Shown here: in pieces, positions 6,699 to 12,040 of the stretch
Layout: each line of letters opens with the position of its first letter
Position numbering within the stretch: the first letter of the stretch is position 1
NCBI GenBank assembly: GCA_946887105.1
Contig: CAMPKJ010000154.1
Location: 1-12,040 of the forward strand
Source: an uncultured Acidobacteriota bacterium
Lineage (GTDB): Bacteria; Acidobacteriota; Thermoanaerobaculia; Gp7-AA8
Direction: 5' to 3'
DNA length: 12,040 nucleotides
Notes under the pieces: model-generated
Databases searched by the model: none
The model's input: only the letters and a program-made list of their open reading frames with translations
What the model was told of the DNA's origin: nothing
Translations under genes and position numbers: made by a program

Positions 6699-7607
6699 GT
6701 GACCGGCCCACTCCAGCGTTTGCGTCACGCGAAAAAGGTCGCCTTCATCTTTTCCGGCGGCAGCGCGCGCTGCGCGTTCCAGGTCGGCGCCGTGGAGCGG
6801 CTGCTCGCGCTCGGGATCCGGCCGGCCATGACGGTCGGCGTTTCCGCCGGCTCGTGGAACGCGGCCGTCGTGGCCGCGCGCATCGAGCATCGCGCGCGCT
6901 ATGTCTGGAAGTCGTTCGTGCGCATGCCGGCTTTCGATCTGCGCAATCTCTTCACCGAGCTCTCGCCGTGGCGCTACGCGCAGATGCACCGCCGCAATTT
7001 CGCGCGCTTCTTCGGCGACCGCCTGAATGCGCCCGAGGCGCTGCCGTGCTTCATCTCCGTGACGCGCTTTCGCGATCGCAAGGGTTTCCTGATCGACATC
7101 CGTCAGGTCGAGAAGCCGATCGATCTGCTGCTCGCCGCGAACTACCTGCCGCCCTTCTACACGCGCGCGCCGCGCATTTTCGGCGAGCGCTTCGGCGACG
7201 GCGGCGTGACCGACAACGCGCCGTATCAGTTCGCGCTCGAACAAGGTTGCGATGCGGTGGTGCTGATCTGCATGAAAGGGGAGTCGGAGGGCGGGATCTA
7301 CAAGAGCACCGCCGACGTCGATCACGAGATCCCCGCCCTGTTCCGCGATCGCGTGATCGTGATCCGTCCGCGGCATCGCCTGCCGTTCGGTTTCGTCGAG
7401 CGGAACTGGACCCGGCTGACGGAGCTGATCCATCTCGGCGACCTGCGCACGCGCGAGGTCCTGCTCGGCGAACGCCATCCCGAGACCGACGTCCGTGCAG
7501 CCGGCGCGTCTCCTAGTGTGCGTTTGCTGCGGCTGTGGCGGACGGTGACAGGCGGCCGCGGATCCGCGGCAACAACGCCAGTCCCGGCAGAGCCAACGCA
7601 GCCGTGA
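6699..7607 (+). CDS. Patatin-like phospholipase family protein
   Basis: This is a predicted serine lipid acyl hydrolase with a Ser-Asp dyad. It shows the glycine-rich oxyanion-hole segment FSGGSARCAFQVGAV (residues ~18-32), the nucleophile elbow GVSAG with Ser49 (47-51), and the catalytic Asp in DGG (Asp167-Gly169) followed by VTDNAP. The N-terminus has no signal peptide or lipobox, so it is probably cytoplasmic or peripheral at the inner membrane, like RssA/YchK-type proteins. The substrate cannot be read from sequence. The GTG start at 6699 is the only plausible one ahead of the first motif. It is 302 residues long. The last ~31 codons overlap the 3' end of the convergent permease gene. This Ala/Gly/Pro-rich tail (GGRGSAATTPVPAEPTQP) looks non-conserved and may be an extension gained by loss of an earlier stop. 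Confidence 0.9.
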   Translation: MTGPLQRLRHAKKVAFIFSGGSARCAFQVGAVERLLALGIRPAMTVGVSAGSWNAAVVAARIEHRARYVWKSFVRMPAFDLRNLFTELSPWRYAQMHRRNFARFFGDRLNAPEALPCFISVTRFRDRKGFLIDIRQVEKPIDLLLAANYLPPFYTRAPRIFGERFGDGGVTDNAPYQFALEQGCDAVVLICMKGESEGGIYKSTADVDHEIPALFRDRVIVIRPRHRLPFGFVERNWTRLTELIHLGDLRTREVLLGERHPETDVRAAGASPSVRLLRLWRTVTGGRGSAATTPVPAEPTQP

Positions 7608-8724
7608 GCCAGTAGTAGTTCGCGTATCCGAGGTCGGTCGCGACGTAGCCGCTCAATGCAAATGCGAACGTGCGCGCGACCGCGAAGAGCGCGCTCAGCA
7701 TCGCGTACTCCGTCGCCGCGTTGTCGCGATCGCAGATGAACATCAGGAACGACAGGAACGCGGCCGTGCCCAATCCGCCGCAGAACGTCTCGATGATCGC
7801 CGCGCCGTACAGCGCCGGGCGTCCGGCGTTCGTCGTCGCCACCAGCGCGTACGCGAAGTTCGAAAGCATCTGGATGATCCCGAGCACGAGCAGTCCGCGA
7901 TAGACGCCGTAGCGCGTCACGAACAGGCCGCCCACGATGGCGCCGAGGATCGTGCAGATCATGCCGAGTGTGGTCGTCACCGTGGCCACTTCCGCGACGC
8001 TGAAGCCGCGCAGGACCCAGTACGGACGGATCATCGGCGTCAGTGCGTTGTCGCCGAGGCGGTAGAGCAGGATCACGGCGAGCAGGATCAGCGCGCCGGG
8101 ACGTTGCAGCCAGGTGAGCAACGCGCGCAGCGGATTCTCGTGCTGCTCGCGCGTGCCGCGCTCGGCGGGCGCGGTGAGCGCGATCAATGCGAGCACGACC
8201 AGCGGAACCGCCGCGGCCACGAAGAACGCGGTGCGCCAGCTCGAAACCGTGACTACCAGCGCCAAGCCGGCCGGTCCCACCAGCATCGCCGCGCGGTACG
8301 CGGCCACGCGCGCGGAGTTCACGACGCCGAGAAGGTCGGTCGGCGTGATGCGGATCGCCAGTGCGTCGATGGCGATGTCCTGCGTCGCCGACGCGAACAC
8401 GAGCACGACCAGCGCACCCCAGAACGCGGGGCTGGCCGGTGCGACCACGCCGAGGGCGGCGATGGAGAGCGACAGGACGATCAGCGATCCGAAGATCCAC
8501 ATCCGGTACGTTCCCGCGGCGTCGACGAGCGGCGCCCAGAAGAACTTCAGCGTCCAGATCAGTCCGACGCTGCTGATCAGTCCGATCGTGGTGAGATCGA
8601 TCCTGGCGAAGGAGAGATACGTGTTGACCGCGTCCGTAGCGATTCCGAATGGAAACCCTTCGGAGAAATAGAGGATGCAGGCGAGCGCTGGAATGAGGAA
8701 TCGCTGGTTATTTTGAGAGATCAA
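7513..8724 (-). CDS. MFS transporter, AmpG-like permease
   Basis: This is a 403-residue integral inner-membrane protein with about 12 hydrophobic segments, as expected for the major facilitator superfamily. Local motifs resemble AmpG-type muropeptide permeases: LYFSEGFPFG near the N-terminus (18-27), KFFWAPLVD (60-68) and SATQDIAIDALAIRI (112-126), where AmpG has TQDIAIDA. AmpG imports anhydromuropeptides for cell-wall recycling. Related eukaryotic proteins carry acetyl-CoA, so the substrate is inferred and the symbol is withheld. No ATG lies near the N-terminus. The start is TTG 8724, supported by AAGGA six bases upstream on the minus strand. The C-terminus ends SATAAANAH with a TAG inside the patatin-like gene. 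It is divergent from the lipoprotein gene at 8766. No peptidoglycan-recycling genes are next to it. Confidence 0.88.
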   Translation of the reverse strand: MISQNNQRFLIPALACILYFSEGFPFGIATDAVNTYLSFARIDLTTIGLISSVGLIWTLKFFWAPLVDAAGTYRMWIFGSLIVLSLSIAALGVVAPASPAFWGALVVLVFASATQDIAIDALAIRITPTDLLGVVNSARVAAYRAAMLVGPAGLALVVTVSSWRTAFFVAAAVPLVVLALIALTAPAERGTREQHENPLRALLTWLQRPGALILLAVILLYRLGDNALTPMIRPYWVLRGFSVAEVATVTTTLGMICTILGAIVGGLFVTRYGVYRGLLVLGIIQMLSNFAYALVATTNAGRPALYGAAIIETFCGGLGTAAFLSFLMFICDRDNAATEYAMLSALFAVARTFAFALSGYVATDLGYANYYWLTAALALPGLALLPRIRGRLSPSATAAANAH

Positions 8725-8730
8725 GCACGG

Positions 8731-8735
8731 TCCTT
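8731..8735 (-). promoter_or_regulatory. Ribosome binding site of the AmpG-like permease
   Basis: Read on the minus strand this is AAGGA with 6 bases before the TTG at 8724. It decides the TTG start, because no ATG is available near the N-terminus. Confidence 0.65.
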
Positions 8736-8752
8736 GCTCTTGATTGTGAGCG

Positions 8753-8759
8753 AAGGAGG
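8753..8759 (+). promoter_or_regulatory. Strong Shine-Dalgarno of the small lipoprotein gene
   Basis: AAGGAGG followed by 6 bases and then ATG 8766 is the best ribosome binding site in the window. It suggests high translation of the lipoprotein. Confidence 0.75.
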
Positions 8760-8765
8760 AGTGAA

Positions 8766-9152
8766 ATGCGAAGAGCTACTTTCGTGCTCGCCGCGCTGTT
8801 GATGACCGCTGCCTGTGGATCGATGGGTGATGGTGGTCTGGGCAGCATCGGCGACATCATTCTCGGCAGCCCGTCGAGCACCCAGTCATCCGACGTGCGG
8901 GGGACCGTGGCCGGCATCGATACGAACGCCCGCCGCATCGACCTGAACGTCTCGTACATCAACAACCTGCGCGACAACAACGACGGTCAGCGCGGAGCGA
9001 TCTACTACGACAGCAACACCACGGTCGTCTACAACAACCAGAACTACAACGTCACCGACCTCGAACGCGGCGACGAGATCGAAGTGCGCGGCGTGGCCGA
9101 CAACGGCCGCTACATCGCGCAGCAGATCGTGGTAGTGAGGGACGCCACGTAA
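8766..9152 (+). CDS. Small lipoprotein, possible DUF5666-type OB-fold domain
   Basis: This is a 128-residue predicted exported lipoprotein. The N-terminus MRR plus a hydrophobic run ends in LLMTAAC, with Cys17 as the likely lipidated residue. The lipobox is imperfect because Thr is at -3. A Gly/Ser-rich spacer follows. Then comes a single beta-rich domain from about residue 42 (VRGTVAGIDTNARRIDLNV ... EIEVRGVADNGRYIAQQIVVV). Its pattern of a GTV strand, an internal loop and a terminal DEIEVRG...ADQIVV-like segment is what I associate with DUF5666/OB-like domains. No enzyme motif is present. The middle is unusually rich in Asn, Asp and Tyr (NNLRDNNDGQ, YYDSNTTVVYNNQNYN). The function is unknown. 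A strong Shine-Dalgarno at 8753 fixes the ATG. It diverges from the permease gene and is followed by the 7-nt-unit inverted repeat. Confidence 0.85.
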   Translation: MRRATFVLAALLMTAACGSMGDGGLGSIGDIILGSPSSTQSSDVRGTVAGIDTNARRIDLNVSYINNLRDNNDGQRGAIYYDSNTTVVYNNQNYNVTDLERGDEIEVRGVADNGRYIAQQIVVVRDAT

Positions 9153-9161
9153 AAAATGTTG

Positions 9162-9238
9162 TCGGTTGTCGGTTTGTCAGTTGTCTGTGAGGTTTCGCCC
9201 GGGCGAGGAATCACAGATAACCGACAACTGACAACCGA
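9162..9238. repeat. Inverted repeat made of ~7-nt units between convergent genes
   Basis: The left arm (9162-9190) is a degenerate tandem of GTCGGTT/GTCAGTT/GTCTGTG heptamers. The right arm (9211-9238) is its reverse complement, with three mismatches and one single-base gap by eye. The 20-nt loop contains a perfect 12-nt palindrome, TCGCCCGGGCGA (9195-9206). The element lies 9 bp after one stop codon and 7 bp before the convergent one, filling the whole gap. A run of A (9151-9156) precedes the left arm, so transcripts from the minus strand would end in a U-run after the hairpin. It could act as a terminator in one or both directions. No terminal TSD or ORF is seen. Confidence 0.85.
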
Positions 9239-9245
9239 TAACGCT

Positions 9246-9755
9246 TCACCGGGTCGAGAACACCGACACCGGCAACTTCAACCTCCCCACCGGCGTGTCG
9301 TAATACGCATTCCCTCGCAGCTCATATCTGGCGCGTTGGCGGCCGCTGAAGATGTCCACCATCTCGCTCCAGAGATTGCGGATGTTCTGGTAGCCGATGC
9401 GGGTGCGGAGCTGGACGTCGCCGCGGCCATTGGCGGGGATGTTGATGTTCTGCTGGCTGATGCTGTCCAGTACGCGCGTGTCGTTGATGAACAGGTTGAA
9501 GTCGATCTGATCGAGGCGCAGCCCCACCCGGTTCGGATTGTCCACTTCCAGCGCGAAGTCGATATCGACGGAGGACGATGAGAGCGGGATGGCGATGTCC
9601 AGGCGCGGATGGATGTTGCGGATCGAGTAGCGTGGATTCTCGATGTCGAGCGCGCTCTGGATCGCGGCGCAGCCGGAAAACAACAGGACGGCCGCTCCCG
9701 CGGTCATGCTCAGGAACGCGAGCAGGGCACCGGTGATCAGGCGATGGCGTTTCAT
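9246..9755 (-). CDS. LEA type 2 / WHy-domain lipoprotein
   Basis: This is a 169-residue predicted envelope lipoprotein. A basic N-terminus (MKRHR) and hydrophobic segment end in LLFSGC, with lipid-acceptor Cys29. The rest is a single beta-sandwich domain of the LEA-14/WHy type: VDIDFALEVDNPNRVGLRLDQIDFNLFIND at about 63-92, with the VDNPN signature (71-75) typical of the family. Strands with alternating polar and hydrophobic residues follow (NINIPANGRGDVQLRTRI). Such bacterial proteins are linked to desiccation or stress tolerance in some species, but no role is proven here. ATG 9755 is preferred over an ATG 30 codons earlier because only 9755 puts the signal peptide at the N-terminus. No good Shine-Dalgarno is present. 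It diverges from the glycosyltransferase gene across 104 bp and converges with the small lipoprotein gene. Confidence 0.88.
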   Translation of the reverse strand: MKRHRLITGALLAFLSMTAGAAVLLFSGCAAIQSALDIENPRYSIRNIHPRLDIAIPLSSSSVDIDFALEVDNPNRVGLRLDQIDFNLFINDTRVLDSISQQNINIPANGRGDVQLRTRIGYQNIRNLWSEMVDIFSGRQRARYELRGNAYYDTPVGRLKLPVSVFSTR

Positions 9756-9848
9756 GCTGGCCGGGTTGTGCAAAGCGCGTGTCAGAACTTCGGATAGAAT
9801 CCGCCGTGGTCCGCGCGTTGCACCAGGCCCGGGCGGGAACGCCAACTC

Positions 9849-9853
9849 AGGAG
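9849..9853 (+). promoter_or_regulatory. Ribosome binding site deciding the glycosyltransferase TTG start
   Basis: AGGAG is followed by 6 bases and then TTG 9860, exactly where glycosyltransferase homology begins. This argues against the longer upstream reading (ATG 9779), whose extra 27 residues look unstructured. Confidence 0.65.
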
Positions 9854-9859
9854 AATCGA

Positions 9860-10567
9860 TTGACGACGACCGCCATAGTCGCGGCTTATAACGAAGAGGG
9901 AACGATCGCCGACGTGCTGCGCGCGTTGACGGCCAGTCCGCTGATCGATGAAGTGATCGTGGTCAGCGACGGTTCCGAGGACCGCACCGTCGAGATCGCC
10001 AGGACCTTCGAAGGCGTTCGCACCGTTGCGCTGCACGAGAATCACGGCAAGGGCTACGCCATGGCCGTCGGCGTCGCCACCGCCTCCAACGACATCTTCT
10101 TCTTCTGTGACGGCGACATGTACAACGTCACCGAAAAGCACATCGAAGCGCTGGTCGCGCCGGTCCTGCGCGGCGAATGCGACATGAACATCGGCGTTCG
10201 CAATCGGGGCGAGGTCGCCAACTTCCTCCACCTGCGCATGAAGTGCGGCCCGATCCTCTCCGGCATCCGCGTGATGCGCCGCGAAGTGTTCGAGACCGTG
10301 CCGGCGCAATACCAGTCGCATTACAAGATCGAGGCAGCGCTGAACTGCTTCTGCGCGCGCGGCGGATTCCGCCAGAAAGAGACCGTGATCTATGGACTCG
10401 ATCACGTCATCAAGGAATCGAAGCGCGGGCTTGCCGACGGCCTGATGTCGCGCTGGAAGATGTCGCGCGAGGTGTTCCTGCTGCTGTTCGATCTCTACGT
10501 CTTCGAGACCTGGCGCTGGGCCGAGCCGGCCGAGCTGCCGGTCGCCGAATACGATCTCTTCGAGTAG
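9860..10567 (+). CDS. Glycosyltransferase family 2 protein
   Basis: This 235-residue protein has a GT-A fold and transfers sugar from a nucleotide-sugar donor. The N-terminal strand TTAIVAAYNEEGTIADVLRAL (2-23) carries the GT2 NEE motif. VIVVSDGSEDRT (33-43) is the uridine-binding segment, with Asp37. FFFCDGDMYN contains the metal-binding DxD (Asp84-Gly-Asp86). No membrane helix is obvious, although FLLLFDLYVFETWRW near the C-terminus could be a membrane-associated amphipathic segment. This resembles single-domain dolichol-phosphate-mannose-synthase-like or glucosyl-3-phosphoglycerate-type enzymes. The acceptor cannot be told. Start TTG 9860 has a well-placed AGGAG. No other sugar or polysaccharide genes are nearby. 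It stands alone, flanked by two minus-strand lipoprotein genes. Its TAG abuts the next gene's stop with no gap. Confidence 0.9.
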   Translation: MTTTAIVAAYNEEGTIADVLRALTASPLIDEVIVVSDGSEDRTVEIARTFEGVRTVALHENHGKGYAMAVGVATASNDIFFFCDGDMYNVTEKHIEALVAPVLRGECDMNIGVRNRGEVANFLHLRMKCGPILSGIRVMRREVFETVPAQYQSHYKIEAALNCFCARGGFRQKETVIYGLDHVIKESKRGLADGLMSRWKMSREVFLLLFDLYVFETWRWAEPAELPVAEYDLFE

Positions 10568-11047
10568 CTACTCCTTGAACGACTGCCCGACGTTGGTGAT
10601 GAACGTCTGGCGGAAGTTCCCTTTCGGCGCTTCGAAATAGGCGATGATGCGGATCGAGACCGGCGACTGCGCGTCGATCCTGTAGCGATCGCCCGCCGAG
10701 AGGGCCTTCGCGAAAAATTCGACCGAGCGCTCCGTCCCAGCCGTCACCGGCTCGCGGAAGAAGTAGCTGCTCTGCGGAACGACGTACGGACCTTCCTGCC
10801 CGACGGTCTGGATCTGGATCTGCCGCAGCGTGATCGGTTCCGCCGCGAGATTGTTGATCCGCAGCGCGTACTTCATCTCGATCATGCCCGACTCCCAGTT
10901 CAGCTGCTCCGGACCGACCAGCTGCACGAGCGAGGTCTCGGGCTCCACCGTGCCGATCTGGGCGGCCGTGGGCACGTTCGCTCCGCTTCCGGAGCTTCCG
11001 CAGGCGATGAGGGCGGCACAGGCGGCGCTGACGAGGAGTTGTCTCAT
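10568..11047 (-). CDS. Hypothetical beta-rich lipoprotein
   Basis: This is a 159-residue predicted lipoprotein with a textbook lipobox. MRQLLVSAACAALIAC places lipid-acceptor Cys16 after Leu-Ile-Ala, followed by a Gly/Ser linker (GSSGSGAN). I do not recognise the mature domain. It reads as alternating beta strands (MIEMKYALRINNLAAEPITLRQIQIQTV ... SIRIIAYFEAP) resembling an immunoglobulin-like or LEA2-like sandwich, with INNLAAEPITL in the position of the NPN turn of LEA2 domains. A distant relation to the LEA lipoprotein at 9246 is therefore possible but unproven. No enzyme motif is seen. A TAAGAT hexamer lies 6 bp before the ATG and there is no Shine-Dalgarno, so the message may be leaderless. 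The stop abuts that of the convergent glycosyltransferase as TAGCTA. Confidence 0.82.
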   Translation of the reverse strand: MRQLLVSAACAALIACGSSGSGANVPTAAQIGTVEPETSLVQLVGPEQLNWESGMIEMKYALRINNLAAEPITLRQIQIQTVGQEGPYVVPQSSYFFREPVTAGTERSVEFFAKALSAGDRYRIDAQSPVSIRIIAYFEAPKGNFRQTFITNVGQSFKE

Positions 11048-11053
11048 CGTGAG

Positions 11054-11059
11054 ATCTTA
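11054..11059 (-). promoter_or_regulatory. Possible -10 element for the beta-rich lipoprotein gene
   Basis: TAAGAT on the minus strand lies 6 bp before the ATG at 11047. Initiation would fall at or next to the ATG, and no Shine-Dalgarno is present. No clear -35 is visible at normal spacing. Confidence 0.25.
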
Positions 11060-11101
11060 CGCCGCTCACTGGCTTTCTCATTGCTTTGATTCGGTGACGG
11101 A

Positions 11102-11863
11102 ATGCACCAGCACGACGCGATCGACCGAATTTCGCCGGCCCTGGAGCCGGATCAGCCGGTCCTGCTCCATCAAAACTGGCATCACCTGCTCTTCCTGCAC
11201 TGGGAAGTGCCGGCCGCCGATCTGCAGCGCCTGCTGCCGCTGCGCCTGACCGTCGATACGTTCGAAGGGAAGGCGTACGTCGGGCTGGTGCCGTTCACGC
11301 TCACCGGCGTGCGGCCGGTGATGACGCCGCCGTTGCCGTGGATCTCGTCATTTCACGAGATCAACGTGCGCACGTACGTGCACTGCGAAGGACGCGATCC
11401 GGGGGTCTGGTTCTTCAGCCTGGACGCGTCGAGCTCGATCGCCGTCGCCGCCGCGCGCGCGGCGTACAAGCTCGCCTATTTCGGCGCGGACATCGACTTT
11501 CGCGCCGGCGAAGGCGCAAACCCCGCCATCGATTTCCACTCGCGCCGCACCGACGGCCGCGGCACGATGCCGGCCGATGCGCGCATCCGCTATCAACCGG
11601 TCGAAGGTCCGGTCACCGCCGCCGCGCCGGGATCGCTCGAGCACTTCCTGGTCGAGCGCTACATCCTCTACGCGGAGGATGAACGGCGCGAGCTCTACCG
11701 CGCGCGCGTCCATCACCAGCCGTATCCGGTCCAGCGCGTCGAGGTGCTCGAGCTCGAGGAGACGCTGATCTGGGCCGCGGGGATCAAACGAGCCGCGCTT
11801 CCGGCCCACCGCCATTACGCGCGCGAAGTGAACGTGAAGGTCTATCCGTTGCAGCGGGTGTGA
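11102..11863 (+). CDS. DUF2071 (YqjF-like) domain protein
   Basis: This 253-residue soluble protein is recognisable as DUF2071/YqjF (COG3361-type). The N-terminal part FLHWEVPAADLQRLLPLRLTVDTFEGKAYVGLVPFTLTGVRP (about 31-71) is the family's most conserved block. It is followed by LPWISSFHEINVRTYV and GVWFFSLDASS (about 101-111). The fold is related to acetoacetate decarboxylase-like proteins. B. subtilis YqjF is known mainly for induction by nitroaromatics, and the biochemical role is not established. There is no signal peptide or membrane helix. The start is ATG 11102, with a weak ACGGA just upstream. It diverges from the lipoprotein gene at 11047 across 54 bp. A repeat array begins 2 bp after its stop. 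Confidence 0.9.
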   Translation: MHQHDAIDRISPALEPDQPVLLHQNWHHLLFLHWEVPAADLQRLLPLRLTVDTFEGKAYVGLVPFTLTGVRPVMTPPLPWISSFHEINVRTYVHCEGRDPGVWFFSLDASSSIAVAAARAAYKLAYFGADIDFRAGEGANPAIDFHSRRTDGRGTMPADARIRYQPVEGPVTAAAPGSLEHFLVERYILYAEDERRELYRARVHHQPYPVQRVEVLELEETLIWAAGIKRAALPAHRHYAREVNVKVYPLQRV

Positions 11864-11865
11864 AT

Positions 11866-12040
11866 CCGTTCCTCGGAGTGCCTCGGGTTCCTCGGAGTTC
11901 CTCGGCGGAGAATGATCCGACGACTCGCCCGAGGAACTCCGAGGAACTCCGAGGACCTCCGAGGAACCGAGGTACTCCCACGTCCGAGACCGTTCCTCGG
12001 AGTGCCTCGGGTTCCTCGGTTCCTCGGCGGAGAATGATCC
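11866..12040. repeat. Array of ~10-nt units with inverted and direct symmetry, cut by the window edge
   Basis: A 53-nt block (11866-11918) recurs as a 51-nt block (11990-12040). It is identical apart from a 2-nt AG indel, at a period of 124 bp. Between them, about 11930-11969 is the reverse complement of the 11868-11907 part of the first block, with a few differences, leaving a ~22-nt loop. Both arms are degenerate tandems of the decamer GTTCCTCGGA (complement GAGGAACTCC). The strand is therefore arm, loop, inverted arm, spacer, arm, and probably continues past base 12040. It starts 2 bp after the DUF2071 stop. No coding frame worth calling runs through it. Confidence 0.88.

Noticed and set aside
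6562..6711. 50-codon N-terminal extension of rsmE
   Set aside because: The extra residues (LTLPSPREAGRG-type) are just the palindromic repeat translated. Homology and a sensible N-terminus begin at ATG 6561.
9156..9581. 141-codon plus-strand frame starting in the heptamer repeat
   Set aside because: It is repeat sequence followed by the antisense of the LEA2 lipoprotein. No domain and no ribosome binding site are seen.
9756..9845. 30-codon N-terminal extension of the LEA2 lipoprotein
   Set aside because: It would bury the lipoprotein signal peptide internally. ATG 9755 puts the basic n-region and lipobox in the right place.
9779..9859. 27-codon N-terminal extension of the glycosyltransferase
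   Set aside because: The extension has no family similarity, and TTG 9860 has AGGAG at ideal spacing just before the first conserved strand.
11866..12040. CRISPR array
   Set aside because: The copies are internally repetitive, partly inverted and separated by a related sequence, not by unique spacers. No cas genes are in view.
1..12040. tRNA, rRNA, integrase, transposase, toxin-antitoxin or defence genes
   Set aside because: I looked on both strands and saw no supporting motif. All sizeable frames are either the listed genes or their shadows.

Overview
The window is GC-rich (by eye above 60%, not counted). It is a tightly packed bacterial chromosome segment of mostly housekeeping genes: 13 supported protein-coding genes and no RNA gene or transposase that I can see. 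No gene-free stretch exceeds about 180 bp. Several features point to a high-GC Gram-negative outside the best-studied groups, perhaps Acidobacteriota or a relative: lipoprotein signal peptides, an AmpG-like permease, an E. coli-type citrate synthase, frequent TTG/GTG starts and degenerate short-unit intergenic repeats. That placement is inference. No single gene fixes it.

Bases 1-4579 (+) look like one operon. In order they are a dnaK missing its 5' end, dnaJ, a six-helix membrane protein of unknown function, a family I inorganic pyrophosphatase and prmA (ribosomal protein L11 methyltransferase). Junctions are 0, about 13-34, 13 and -4 bp. Bases 4576-6561 (-) carry gltA (citrate synthase), preceded on the same strand by rsmE (16S rRNA m3U1498 methyltransferase). 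In Bacillus and many other bacteria the order is dnaK-dnaJ-prmA-rsmE on one strand. Here the same set is present, but rsmE is inverted and has gltA between it and prmA.

Bases 6571-6670 hold a compact repeat of three nested or adjacent dyads, between the divergent rsmE and a patatin-like phospholipase (6699-7607, +). The phospholipase overlaps the 3' end of an AmpG-like MFS permease (7513-8724, -) by 95 bp. A small lipoprotein gene (8766-9152, +) diverges from the permease with only 41 bp between start codons.

Bases 9162-9238 form an inverted repeat built of 7-nt units, separating two convergent lipoprotein genes. Then come a LEA-type-2/WHy lipoprotein (9246-9755, -), a family 2 glycosyltransferase (9860-10567, +), a second beta-rich lipoprotein (10568-11047, -) and a DUF2071 protein (11102-11863, +). 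The window ends in a 10-nt-unit repeat array (11866-12040) with inverted and direct symmetry that runs off the edge.

I see no clear new multi-gene system such as a defence island, biosynthetic cluster or CRISPR array. The most unusual content is the non-coding architecture: two unrelated short-unit arrays with the same fold, the triple-dyad repeat, and convergent gene pairs whose stop codons touch or overlap.
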